Below, one piece after another: positions 18,098-26,126 of a DNA stretch of 64,000 bases. This DNA is from CADEED01 sp035502995 (GTDB lineage Bacteria; Pseudomonadota; Gammaproteobacteria; Steroidobacterales; Steroidobacteraceae), in assembly GCA_035502995.1 (NCBI GenBank), contig DATJTW010000058.1:1-64000 (forward strand), written 5' to 3'. A program made the position numbers and the translations under genes. The notes beneath the pieces were generated by a model. It worked only from the letters and a program-made list of their open reading frames with translations, searched no databases and was not told where the DNA came from. Every line of letters starts with the position of its first letter. Within the stretch, counting starts at the first letter, position 1.

Positions 18098-18666
18098 GTC
18101 TGTGTCTCCATCGCGATCAGCGGCGCCTGCAATCGTTCCCGCAACCTCGCGTGGCCACGCGCGAGCTGCGACTTGGAAAAACTCACGGTGCGATCGAAGG
18201 CCTGGGCGATCTCGTCGTGCGACCAGCCTTCGACGTCGTACAACCACACCACGGTGCGCGCGATCGGCGACAACGTGGCCAGCGCACGGTCGAGATCGAT
18301 GAGGTCCGCGTCGCGCGCGTCGCTCTCGACCGGCCCGACCGCGCCCGACTCCGTCCACGCATCGAGCGTGATGCGCGCGCGATGCCAGGGCGAACGGAAC
18401 GCCATGAGACATCTGCTCACGGCGATGCGCCGGACCCAGGCGCCGAACGGCGCCTCGCCGCGGAACTCCGCCAGGTGTTCGAACATCGCGATCAGCGTGT
18501 CGTGCAGCAGGTCCTCGGCCAGCGCCGGCTGACGCACGATCCGGCGGATGAGGCCCAGCGTGGCCGGCGCGACCCGGTCGAACAGGATGCGCCGGGCCGC
18601 GGCGTCGCCACCGCGCGCGGCCGCCAGCTCTTCGGTCGAAATCTCGATTTCCGCGAGTCTTTGCAT
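18094..18666 (-). CDS. ECF-type RNA polymerase sigma factor
   Basis: 190 residues from the ATG before QRLAEIEIS; an in-frame TTG 15 bp upstream is an alternative start. Region 2 is seen in LAEDLLHDTLIAMFEHLAEF and GAPFGAWVRRIAVSRCL-like sequence around residues 55-85. Region 4 with its HTH is at about 130-180 (YDVEGWSHDEIAQAFDRTVS). The product would direct RNA polymerase to a stress or envelope regulon. It heads a three-gene operon with a membrane protein and a secreted PDZ protein. The promoter region (about 80 bp) also borders the divergent tRNA-Leu gene. Confidence 0.87.
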   Translation of the reverse strand: MQRLAEIEISTEELAAARGGDAAARRILFDRVAPATLGLIRRIVRQPALAEDLLHDTLIAMFEHLAEFRGEAPFGAWVRRIAVSRCLMAFRSPWHRARITLDAWTESGAVGPVESDARDADLIDLDRALATLSPIARTVVWLYDVEGWSHDEIAQAFDRTVSFSKSQLARGHARLRERLQAPLIAMETQT

Positions 18667-18727
18667 GTGTCTGACGGTCAAGATGCGGCCGGAGGCCGAA
18701 AGGTCGCAATCGGGGTTCGCGATTGCC

Positions 18728-18733
18728 TATACT
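18728..18733 (+). promoter_or_regulatory. Candidate -10 element of the tRNA-Leu gene
   Basis: TATACT lies 11 bp before the first base of the tRNA, a normal position for a sigma-70 -10 box. No convincing -35 hexamer is visible about 17 bp further upstream, so the promoter call is tentative. Confidence 0.4.
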
Positions 18734-18744
18734 TCCGCCCCCGC

Positions 18745-18832
18745 GCCGGGATGGCGGAACTGGTAGACGCGGCGGACTCAAAATCCGTTGCCCTTATAAG
18801 GCGTGTGGGTTCGATTCCCTCTCCCGGCACCA
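18745..18832 (+). tRNA. tRNA-Leu (anticodon CAA)
   Basis: The acceptor stem GCCGGGA pairs with TCCCGGC, and the CCA end is encoded. The anticodon loop CTCAAAA, closed by a GCGGA/TCCGT stem, gives anticodon CAA, which reads TTG leucine codons. The long variable arm (around TTGCCCTTATAAGGCGTG) is the class II feature of leucine tRNAs. The T-loop TTCGATT is canonical. The end with CCA is only 8 bp before the ATG of the Nudix gene. Confidence 0.97.
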
Positions 18833-18840
18833 TTTTTCAA

Positions 18841-19380
18841 ATGAATTTCTGCAGCAACTGTGGCACCCGAGTCGTCCTCAAGGTTCCCGAGGGTGACTTC
18901 CTGCCCCGGCACGTCTGCGAGAACTGCGGGACCATCCACTACCTGAATCCCAAGCTCGTCGTCGGCTCGGTGCCGACTTACGAGGGAAAGATCCTGCTCT
19001 GCAAGCGCGGCATCGAACCGCGCCTGGGCTTCTGGACGATTCCCGCGGGGTTCATGGAGAACGACGAGACGCTCGAGGCCGGCGCGGCACGCGAGGCGTC
19101 CGAGGAAGCGCGCATCGACGTCGAGATCGGCAGCCTGCTGTTGCTGGCGAACGTCACGCACGCGCGCCAGGTGCACGTTTTCTTCCGCTCGCGCATGCGC
19201 ACGCCGGACTTCGGCGTCACGCACGAGAGCCTCGAGGTCAGGCTCGTCGACGAGCGCGACATCCCGTGGGGCGAGCTGGCCTTCCCGAGCACGGAAGCCG
19301 CGCTGCGCCACTTCGTCGCGGACCGCGCGGCGGGCGTCGAGCGCCACCACGTGGCCGAGATGACGCGCAGATTCGGCTAG
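18841..19380 (+). CDS. Nudix hydrolase with N-terminal zinc ribbon
   Basis: 179 residues. A zinc ribbon comes first (CSNCG at residues 4-8, CENCG at about 30). A Nudix domain follows with the full box GFMENDETLEAGAAREASEE, including the RE..EE metal ligands. Members hydrolyse nucleoside diphosphates linked to another moiety, such as ADP-ribose or NAD-like substrates; the exact substrate is not readable. The ATG is needed to include the first zinc-ribbon cysteines, yet it lies only 8 bp behind the encoded CCA of tRNA-Leu and no Shine-Dalgarno sequence precedes it. The mRNA is probably made by read-through and cut from the tRNA, giving an almost leaderless transcript. Confidence 0.9.
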   Translation: MNFCSNCGTRVVLKVPEGDFLPRHVCENCGTIHYLNPKLVVGSVPTYEGKILLCKRGIEPRLGFWTIPAGFMENDETLEAGAAREASEEARIDVEIGSLLLLANVTHARQVHVFFRSRMRTPDFGVTHESLEVRLVDERDIPWGELAFPSTEAALRHFVADRAAGVERHHVAEMTRRFG

Positions 19381-19422
19381 CCCGATCGTTTAGAATTCCG
19401 CCCCCCGATTCGAGGATTCGCG

Positions 19423-19746
19423 ATGGCCTTCGTTGTCACGGAAGCATGCATCAAGTGCAAGTACACCGACTGTGTGGAGGTGTGCCCGGTCGACTGTTTC
19501 CACGAAGGGCCTAACTTCCTGGTGATCGATCCCGAGGAGTGCATCGACTGCACGTTGTGCGAGCCGGAATGCCCGGTCGAGGCCATCTTCTCCGAGGACG
19601 AAGTGCCGGCGGGCCAGGAAGAGTACAAGAAGCTCAACGCCGAGCTGTCGCGCAAGTGGCCGGTGATCACCGAAAAGAAGCCGGCGCCGCCCGACGCGAA
19701 GCAGTTCGAGGGTGTCTCGCCGAAGCGGAACCTGCTGGAGACCTGA
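19423..19746 (+). CDS. fdxA: Seven-iron ferredoxin FdxA ([3Fe-4S][4Fe-4S])
   Basis: 107 residues like Azotobacter ferredoxin I. The first cluster region is ACIKCKYTDCVEVCPVDC and the second is CIDCTLCEPECP (Cys40, 43, 46, 50). The C-terminal tail (about 50 residues) is that of the FdxA family. It is a low-potential cytoplasmic electron carrier. The ATG follows a GAGGA ribosome site, and TAGAAT at 19391 could be a -10 element. It is convergent with dsbC, 25 bp away. Confidence 0.95.
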   Translation: MAFVVTEACIKCKYTDCVEVCPVDCFHEGPNFLVIDPEECIDCTLCEPECPVEAIFSEDEVPAGQEEYKKLNAELSRKWPVITEKKPAPPDAKQFEGVSPKRNLLET

Positions 19747-19771
19747 CGCTGACCGCGTCAGCGCGGGCTGG

Positions 19772-20557
19772 CTACTTGCCGGCCTTGAGGTACTGCATCA
19801 GCGTTCCCGGCGGTGCGTAACCGGGCAGCATCTCGCCCGACGCGAGGAAGATGGCCGGCGTGCCGTCGACGCCCACCTTGTGACCCAGCTCGTAGTCGCG
19901 CGCCACGATGTTGTTCGCGCCGCATTCCTTCGAGTTGATCTTCTCGCCGTTCTTCGCCTTCGTCAGCGCGTCGTTGCGATTCGAGGCGCACCACACCTCT
20001 TCCGCCTTGTGCCAGGAATCCGTGTCCGGACCCGAGCGCGGGAAGAAGAGATAACGCACGCGGATCCCGAGACGGTTGTACTCGGCGATCTGCGAATGCA
20101 GCTTGCGGCAGTAGCCGCAGTCGATGTCGGTGAACACGGTGATCGTGTACTTCGGATCCTTCGGCGAGAACACCACCATCTCGTTCTCGGGCACAGTGTC
20201 GATGAGGCGCTGGCGGATGGCGCGGCGGCGGTTCTCGGAGAGGTTCGCGTCGGAGTCGAGATCGACCATGTCGCCGACGATGGCGTAGCGGCCGTCACTC
20301 GTGATGTAGGAAACGTTCGAATCGCGCGTGACCTCGAAGATGCCCGGCACCGGCGAGATGCGTACGTCCTCGACCTTCAGACCTTCGAGTTTCTTGGCGA
20401 TGGCGGCCCGCTGGTCGATGACCGGCTTCGCGGCGGGAGCCGCCGTGGTCACCGCGTTGGCCGCGTTGGCCGGAGCGGCCGCGACAGCCGTTTGCGCAGA
20501 GACGGCGCCGGCGCAGACCGTGGCGAGAAAAGCGAGGACGAGGGACTTGCTGGGCAT
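19772..20557 (-). CDS. dsbC: Periplasmic thiol:disulfide interchange protein DsbC
   Basis: 261 residues. The signal peptide is SLVLAFLATVCAGAVSA. An N-terminal dimerisation domain is followed by a thioredoxin fold with the active site CGYC in FTDIDCGYCRKLH, and the cis-proline loop in GVDGTPAIFLASGEMLPGY. A second Cys pair (VWCASN, KECGANN) is present as in E. coli DsbC. DsbC isomerises wrong disulfides in the periplasm. The start is the ATG giving PSKSLVL; an upstream in-frame extension lacks a signal-peptide form. It follows xerD, as in E. coli and Pseudomonas. Confidence 0.93.
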   Translation of the reverse strand: MPSKSLVLAFLATVCAGAVSAQTAVAAAPANAANAVTTAAPAAKPVIDQRAAIAKKLEGLKVEDVRISPVPGIFEVTRDSNVSYITSDGRYAIVGDMVDLDSDANLSENRRRAIRQRLIDTVPENEMVVFSPKDPKYTITVFTDIDCGYCRKLHSQIAEYNRLGIRVRYLFFPRSGPDTDSWHKAEEVWCASNRNDALTKAKNGEKINSKECGANNIVARDYELGHKVGVDGTPAIFLASGEMLPGYAPPGTLMQYLKAGK

Positions 20558-20723
20558 GGCGCGCAAACTCGTGTCGGGGATTGCAGTACGACCGCCCGGC
20601 CACGCTGAAGTTCGCGTTCCGGACGAGGCGCCGAGTCTATCCTGCTTCCGGGCGAGTGGGGTCGCCCTGTCGGACAATGACGCGGGCTGCAGGGAACGGC
20701 GCGCAAACGCGCCACCGCCGGCG

Positions 20724-21656
20724 TCAGCCGCGCGGGTGATGCGTGCCGTGCAGTTCCTTCATGCGCTCGCGCGCCACGTGCGTGTAGATCTGCGTGGTCG
20801 AGAGATCGGAGTGACCCAGCAGCATCTGCACGACGCGCAGGTCGGCGCCATGATTCAACAAGTGCGTGGCGAACGCGTGACGCAACGTGTGCGGCGACAG
20901 TTCCTTGTCGATGACGGCCTTGCGCGCGTACCGCTTGATGATGTGCCAGAAGGCCTGGCGCGTCATGCGGTCGCCGCGGCGCGTCGGGAACAGGTAGTCG
21001 GTGGTGCGATCGAGCAGGATCTCGCTGCGCGGCGCGCGGACGAAGTCCGTCAGCCAGCGCACGGCTTCTTCGCCGAGCGGAATCAGCCGCTCGCGATTGC
21101 CCTTGCCCAGGATGCGGATGACGCCCTGGTTGGTGTTGATCTGGTTGTACTTGAGGTTGACGAGCTCGGAGACGCGCAGGCCCGTGGCGTACAGCACCTC
21201 GAGCATCGTGCGATCGCGATGACCCAGCGGGTCGGCGATCACCGGAGCGCCGAGCAGAGACTCGACCTCTTCTTCCGTGAGCGACTTCGGCAGCGAGCGG
21301 CCGATCTTCGGCATCGCAATCTGGGCGGTCGGATCATCTTTCAGCACTCCTTCGCGAACGAAGTAGCGGAAGAAGCGACGGAAGGAAGACAGTTGGCGCG
21401 CCGTGGAGCGCGGACGCGCGCCCGCTTCGACGCGGAACGCGATGAAGCCGAGCAGATCCGCACGGGTCGTCTTGATGATCGGCGTGCCGCGTTCGGCCAG
21501 CCAGCGCGCGAGCGCCGTCAGGTCCGCACGGTAGGCGGCGAGCGTATTGGCCGAGAGACCCCGTTCCATCCAGACCGCGTCGAGAAATTTCGAAACGGTC
21601 GCGTCGGCGGTGTCGGCGGCATGCGCTTCGTTCTGCGCTGTAGCTTGTTTGACCAA
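20724..21656 (-). CDS. xerD: Site-specific tyrosine recombinase XerD
   Basis: 310 residues. The N-terminal SAM-like domain is seen in FLDAVWMERGLSANTLAAYR. Catalytic residues are visible: Arg in ATGLRVSELVNL, Lys in ILGKGNRERLIPL, His/Arg in LSPHTLRHAFATHLL, His in LLGHSDLSTTQIY, and the nucleophilic Tyr in TQIYTHV. With XerC it resolves chromosome dimers at dif. The best upstream start is a TTG, giving a 20-residue leader before the conserved domain. Its place before dsbC and its sequence mark it as the housekeeping protein, not an integrase of a mobile element. Confidence 0.95.
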   Translation of the reverse strand: MVKQATAQNEAHAADTADATVSKFLDAVWMERGLSANTLAAYRADLTALARWLAERGTPIIKTTRADLLGFIAFRVEAGARPRSTARQLSSFRRFFRYFVREGVLKDDPTAQIAMPKIGRSLPKSLTEEEVESLLGAPVIADPLGHRDRTMLEVLYATGLRVSELVNLKYNQINTNQGVIRILGKGNRERLIPLGEEAVRWLTDFVRAPRSEILLDRTTDYLFPTRRGDRMTRQAFWHIIKRYARKAVIDKELSPHTLRHAFATHLLNHGADLRVVQMLLGHSDLSTTQIYTHVARERMKELHGTHHPRG

Positions 21657-21791
21657 GACTGGGTAGCCCTAATGCGTCTGCGGAATCACGCTTCAGCCGA
21701 GTATGGTTTGGGGCCGGACCGGGGGCCGTGATTGCCTTCACAGCTCGGGAAAACCATTAACATAAAGAGAACCAGTTCACATGAATCCGGC

Positions 21792-22568
21792 ATGACCACG
21801 ACCCCGACTCCCGCGCGCGCACCCTGGCCGGCCGTGATTTCCGTTCCCCTGCGCCTCGTTTACGGTTTGTACGCAGCGCTGCTGTTCCTGGCGGTCTCGC
21901 TGACGGCGTTGCTCGGGGTCCTGCTGCTGCCCAGTCTGACCGCCCGCCGCGGGACTGCCCGCGTCGCAGCACGCACTTTTTTCCTCCTGTCCGGCATGCC
22001 GCTGCGCCTGCGGGGAGTCGAGAACCTGCCGGCGGGTCAGTGCGTGGTGGTCGCGAATCACGCCAGCTACCTGGACGGCGTCGTGATGGCGGCGGCGCTG
22101 CCACCGCGCTTCGGATTCGTGATCAAGCGCGAAATGAACGACGTGCCGGTCGCGGGACTGCTGCTGCGGCGCATCGGGTCGGAGTTCGTCGAGCGGTTCA
22201 ACCGGCACAAGGGCGGGACGGATGCGCGTCGCGTGTTGCGCACGGCGGCGAGCGGGCATTCGCTGGTGTTCTTTCCGGAGGGGACGTTCACCGAGGAAGT
22301 CGGGCTCGGGAAATTCCACACGGGCGCGTTTGCGATCGCGGCACGGGCGGCGTGTCCGGTGGTGCCGGCGGTGATTCTCGGGACGCGCCGGAACATGCCG
22401 TCGACGCGGATCTTTCCGCGGCCGGGGGCGATCGAGGTGCAGTACGGCGCGCCGATCGTCGTTGGTGAGCCGGCCGCGGGAGAAGATCCGGTGCTGGTGC
22501 TGAGGGATCGGGCGCGGGCGGCGATCCTCGCCGAGCTCGGTGAACCGGATTTGGGGGACGTACCCTGA
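21792..22568 (+). CDS. 1-acyl-sn-glycerol-3-phosphate acyltransferase (PlsC-like)
   Basis: 258 residues. An N-terminal membrane helix (VYGLYAALLFLAVSLTALLG) precedes the acyltransferase domain. The catalytic HX4D motif is seen in VVANHASYLDGVVMA, and the substrate-binding motif in VFFPEGTFTEE. It should acylate lysophosphatidic acid or a related lysolipid at the inner membrane. It is a second-type PlsC-like protein of unclear substrate. The last residues (LGDVP) and the stop codon lie inside the left arm of a 100-bp palindromic element, so the natural C-terminus has been replaced or extended by that element. Confidence 0.87.
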   Translation: MTTTPTPARAPWPAVISVPLRLVYGLYAALLFLAVSLTALLGVLLLPSLTARRGTARVAARTFFLLSGMPLRLRGVENLPAGQCVVVANHASYLDGVVMAAALPPRFGFVIKREMNDVPVAGLLLRRIGSEFVERFNRHKGGTDARRVLRTAASGHSLVFFPEGTFTEEVGLGKFHTGAFAIAARAACPVVPAVILGTRRNMPSTRIFPRPGAIEVQYGAPIVVGEPAAGEDPVLVLRDRARAAILAELGEPDLGDVP

Positions 22569-22650
22569 TTCAGTTGTAACAATCGTCGGCGTAGTTAGGC
22601 CCCCGTACGCCCCTGACGATTGTTACAACCAAATCAGGGTACGTCCCCAA
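22551..22650. repeat. 100-bp near-perfect palindromic element (REP/MITE-like)
   Basis: The left arm (22551-22587) pairs with the right arm (22615-22650) with one extra G and two mismatches. Both arms hold the words GACGTACCCTGATT and GTTGTAACAATCGTC. An inner stem extends it (GGCGTA at 22588-22593 with TACGCC at 22606-22611), leaving a 12-base loop. It fills the whole space between the convergent plsC and icmF genes and contains the plsC stop codon. It may act as a transcription barrier for both genes. The form suggests a dispersed repeat mobilised by a REP-type transposase, but no second copy was noticed here. Confidence 0.85.
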
Positions 22651-22656
22651 TTTTGC

Positions 22657-25600
22657 TTACATGTGCCGACGGTACTGCCCGCCGACCTCGTACAGCGCGC
22701 GCGTGATCTGACCCAGCGAGCAGACCTGCACCGTCTCCAGCAACTCCGCGAACACGTTCCCACCCGACGCCGCGACATCCTGCAGCCGCTGCAGCGCCGC
22801 CGGCGCAGCCGCCGCATGCCGCTGCTGGAACGCCTGCACCGCCGCCACCTGCGCGCGCTGCTCCTCGTCCGACGCGCGGAACAGCGGCGCCGCGGCGTGA
22901 TCGCCGGTGCCGTGCTCCGCGAGGAACGTGTTCACGCCGACGATGGGCAGACTACCGTCGTGTTTGCGCGTCTCGTAGTGCAGGCTCTCTTCCTGGATCT
23001 TGCCGCGCTGGTACATCGTCTCCATCGCGCCGAGCACGCCGCCGCGCTCGGCGATCGACTCGAACTCCTTGTACACGGCCTCTTCCACCAGATCCGTCAG
23101 CGTCTCGATCGCGTACGAACCCGCCCACGGGTTCTGGATCTTGTTGAGGCCGAGCTCGCGATTGATGATCAGCTGGATCGCCACGGCGCGCCGCACGCTC
23201 TCCTCCGTCGGCGTGGTCAACGCCTCGTCGTAGGCGTTCGTGTGCAGCGAGTTGCAGTTGTCGAACAGCGCGTACATCGCCTGCAGCGTCGTGCGGATGT
23301 CGTTGAACTGGATCTCCCGCGCGTGCAGCGAGCGGCCCGACGTCTGGATGTGGTACTTCAACATCTGGCTGCGTGGGCCCGCCTGGTAGATCTCCTTCAT
23401 CGCACGCGCCCAGATGCGCCGCGCGACGCGACCGATCACCGCGTATTCCGCGTCCATGCCGTTCGAGAAGAAGAACGAGAGATTCGGCGCGAAGTCGTCG
23501 ACCGACATGCCCCTCGCCAGGTAGTACTCGACGATGGTGAACCCGTTCGCCAGCGTGAACGCGAGCTGCGTGACCGGGTTCGCGCCGGCCTCGGCGATGT
23601 GATAACCGGAGATCGACACCGAGTAGAAATTGCGCACCTCGTTGTCGGTGAAGAACTGCTGCACGTCGCCCATCATGCGCAGCGCGAATTCCGTGGAGAA
23701 GATGCAGGTGTTCTGGGCCTGGTCCTCCTTCAGGATGTCGGCCTGCACCGTGCCGCGCACGCGCGTCAGCGCCTCGGCCCGCAGGCTTCCGTATTCCTCC
23801 GGCTGCAGCAGGCCGCGCTCGACGAGCGCGCGGCCACTCACGCCCAACAACCCGAGGCCGCTGCCGTCGTGCCCCGGCGGCAGGCCGCCGGCGTACCGTG
23901 GCCGCGCGGCGCCCGCGGACGAGTCGGCCAGCGCCGTCTCGACCGCGGTCCAGCGCCCCTGCTCGCGCAGGAACGCCTCGACGCGCTGATCGATCGCGGT
24001 GTTCATGTACATCGCCAGGATCATCGGCGCGGGGCCGTTGATGGTCATGGACACCGAGGTCGACGGCTTGCAGAGGTCGAAGCCCGAATACAGCTTCTTC
24101 ATGTCGTCGAGCGTCGCGATCGACACGCCCGAATTGCCGGTGCGGCCGAAGATGTCCGGCCGCAGGTCCGGGTCCTCGCCGTACAACGTGGTCGAGTCGA
24201 ACGCGGTAGATAGGCGCGTCGCCTCGTGGCCCGAGGCCAGGTAGTGGAAACGGCGGTTGGTACGCTCCGGCGCGCCCTCGCCGGCGAACATGCGCGTCGG
24301 GTCTTCCTCTTCGCGGCGATACGGATACACGCCGCCGGTGTACGGATACGCGCCCGGCAGGTTCTCGCGCTGCAGGAACCGCAGCGTCTCGCCCCAGCCC
24401 TCGAGCGGCGGCGCCGCGAGCTTGGGCACCTGGCTGTGGCTCAGCGACTCGGTGTAGTTCTCGCCGCGTACGTCGCGGCCGCGGACGCGGTACGAGTATT
24501 CGGGCGCCGTGATGCCGCGTTCGCGCTCGGGCCACGCGGCCAGCGCCGCCGCGGCTTCCGCGCCGACCTCGTCGACCGCCGCGTTGTACGCGGCGCGCAC
24601 CGGCGCGAGCGCACCGGCACCGCCCTCGGGCGCCTTTTCCAGCGGCGCGGGCAACTGCGGATCGTCCAGCGCCTGCAGCGACACGTAGAGGCCGTGCGCG
24701 CGCCGCGCGGCGGCGACGCGACGTTCGTCAGCCGCGTGGGCCGCGCGGCCACGGGCGGCGATTTCGGCGAGATATCGCACGCGCGCCGCCGGCACGAGAG
24801 GCTCGCGCGAGCGGAACTCGGTCGGCGCGCCGGCCAGCGGGCCGGCATGCACGGCGAAACGGTTCGCGTCACGCGACAGCGCCGCGCACATCGCGAGGAA
24901 CAGCCGGTTCACGCCCGGGTCGTTGAAACGGCTGGCGATGGTCGGGAACACCGGCAGTTCGGCATCGGTGCGTTTCGCCTGATCGGGATGATTGCGCCGC
25001 CACTGCTTGCGCACGTCGCGCAACGCGTCCTCCGAGCCGCGCTTCTCGAACTTGTTCAGCACGATCATGTCGGCGAAGTCGAGCATGTCTATCTTCTCGA
25101 GCTGGCTGGCCGCGCCGTATTCGGCGGTCATCACGTACAGCGACAGGTCGACCAGATCGACGATCTCCGTGTCGCTCTGGCCGATGCCCGCGGTCTCGAC
25201 CAGCACGAGGTCGAAGCCCGACGCGCGATAGAGCCGGAGCACGTCGGCGAGAACGGCGCTGGTCGCGAGGTTCTGCCGCCGCGTCGCCAGCGAGCGCATG
25301 AAGATATTGGGCGACGACAACGAGTTCATGCGGATGCGGTCGCCGAGCAGCGCGCCACCGGAACGGCGCCGCGTCGGATCGATCGCGACCACCGCGATCT
25401 GCAGGTCCGGGAACTGGCGCAGCAGTCGCAGCAGCAGCTCGTCGGTCAACGAGCTCTTGCCCGCGCCGCCGGTGCCGGTCAGGCCGACGACCGGCACGCC
25501 GTCGCGCGGCTCTAGGCGCGCGCGCAGCGGTTCGGGCATCTCGCCCTGCTCGAGCAACGTTATCGCGCGCGCGACGGTGCGATGGTCGGGCTTGCCGAGC

Positions 25601-26088
25601 AGCGTCTCGTCGAGCGGCGGGCGCCGCGGGTCGCCGACGCGCGCGAAGACGTCCTCGATCATGCCCGCGAGGCCGAGTCGCCGGCCGTCCTCCGGCGTGT
25701 AGATCTTCGCGATGCCGTACGCCTCGAGCGCCGCGATCTCGTCGGGCGAGATCGTCCCGCCGCCGCCGACCACCACCTGGATGTGCGCGGCGTTCTCCTC
25801 GCGCAGCTGATCGACCATGTAGCGGAAATATTCGTTGTGGCCGCCCTGGTAGCTGCTGACGGCAATCGCGTCCGCGTCCTCGGCGATGGCCGCGCGCACG
25901 ATGTCGGCGACGCTGCGGTTGTGGCCCAGGTGCACGACCTCCGCTCCGCCGGACTGCAGCAGGCGGCGGATCATGTTGATGGCGGCGTCGTGGCCGTCGA
26001 ACAGCGACGCGGCGGAGACGAAACGCAACGGCCGCGCGTTCTCCCGCGCCTCGGGCTGGGTCGCGCTGATGGGGGCTTCCGGCTTCAT
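22657..26088 (-). CDS. icmF: Fused isobutyryl-CoA mutase with G-protein chaperone (IcmF)
   Basis: 1143 residues. The N-terminal adenosylcobalamin-binding domain contains DGHDAAIN with lower axial His33. A middle MeaB/MeaI-type GTPase has its P-loop in GLTGTGGAGKSSL (about 202-214), and switch and NKFEKRG base motifs follow. The large C-terminal TIM-barrel mutase begins near residue 560 and carries PYTGGVYPYRREEEDPTRMF, which is typical of IcmF rather than methylmalonyl-CoA mutase. It interconverts isobutyryl-CoA and n-butyryl-CoA, and related enzymes also act on isovaleryl/pivalyl-CoA. The built-in GTPase loads and protects the cofactor. It is divergent from a tetR gene with a 38-bp gap containing dyads. 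Confidence 0.96.
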   Translation of the reverse strand: MKPEAPISATQPEARENARPLRFVSAASLFDGHDAAINMIRRLLQSGGAEVVHLGHNRSVADIVRAAIAEDADAIAVSSYQGGHNEYFRYMVDQLREENAAHIQVVVGGGGTISPDEIAALEAYGIAKIYTPEDGRRLGLAGMIEDVFARVGDPRRPPLDETLLGKPDHRTVARAITLLEQGEMPEPLRARLEPRDGVPVVGLTGTGGAGKSSLTDELLLRLLRQFPDLQIAVVAIDPTRRRSGGALLGDRIRMNSLSSPNIFMRSLATRRQNLATSAVLADVLRLYRASGFDLVLVETAGIGQSDTEIVDLVDLSLYVMTAEYGAASQLEKIDMLDFADMIVLNKFEKRGSEDALRDVRKQWRRNHPDQAKRTDAELPVFPTIASRFNDPGVNRLFLAMCAALSRDANRFAVHAGPLAGAPTEFRSREPLVPAARVRYLAEIAARGRAAHAADERRVAAARRAHGLYVSLQALDDPQLPAPLEKAPEGGAGALAPVRAAYNAAVDEVGAEAAAALAAWPERERGITAPEYSYRVRGRDVRGENYTESLSHSQVPKLAAPPLEGWGETLRFLQRENLPGAYPYTGGVYPYRREEEDPTRMFAGEGAPERTNRRFHYLASGHEATRLSTAFDSTTLYGEDPDLRPDIFGRTGNSGVSIATLDDMKKLYSGFDLCKPSTSVSMTINGPAPMILAMYMNTAIDQRVEAFLREQGRWTAVETALADSSAGAARPRYAGGLPPGHDGSGLGLLGVSGRALVERGLLQPEEYGSLRAEALTRVRGTVQADILKEDQAQNTCIFSTEFALRMMGDVQQFFTDNEVRNFYSVSISGYHIAEAGANPVTQLAFTLANGFTIVEYYLARGMSVDDFAPNLSFFFSNGMDAEYAVIGRVARRIWARAMKEIYQAGPRSQMLKYHIQTSGRSLHAREIQFNDIRTTLQAMYALFDNCNSLHTNAYDEALTTPTEESVRRAVAIQLIINRELGLNKIQNPWAGSYAIETLTDLVEEAVYKEFESIAERGGVLGAMETMYQRGKIQEESLHYETRKHDGSLPIVGVNTFLAEHGTGDHAAAPLFRASDEEQRAQVAAVQAFQQRHAAAAPAALQRLQDVAASGGNVFAELLETVQVCSLGQITRALYEVGGQYRRHM

Positions 26089-26098
26089 GTTACTGGCT

Positions 26099-26114
26099 GG
26101 TAAGATGTGTTACC
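26099..26114. promoter_or_regulatory. Candidate operator between icmF and tetR
   Basis: GGTAA and TTACC form a perfect dyad with a 6-bp spacer. An overlapping TTAC/GTAA dyad begins at 26090. It lies in the 38-bp gap between the divergent start codons, where one bound TetR dimer could repress both genes. No binding data can be read from the sequence. Confidence 0.45.
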
Positions 26115-26126
26115 GAAGAGTAGCAC

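Noticed and set aside
18745..21656. Possible integrated element between tRNA-Leu and a tyrosine recombinase gene
   Set aside because: The recombinase is XerD by motif and by its place before dsbC. The genes between are housekeeping, and no repeated tRNA 3' end was seen.
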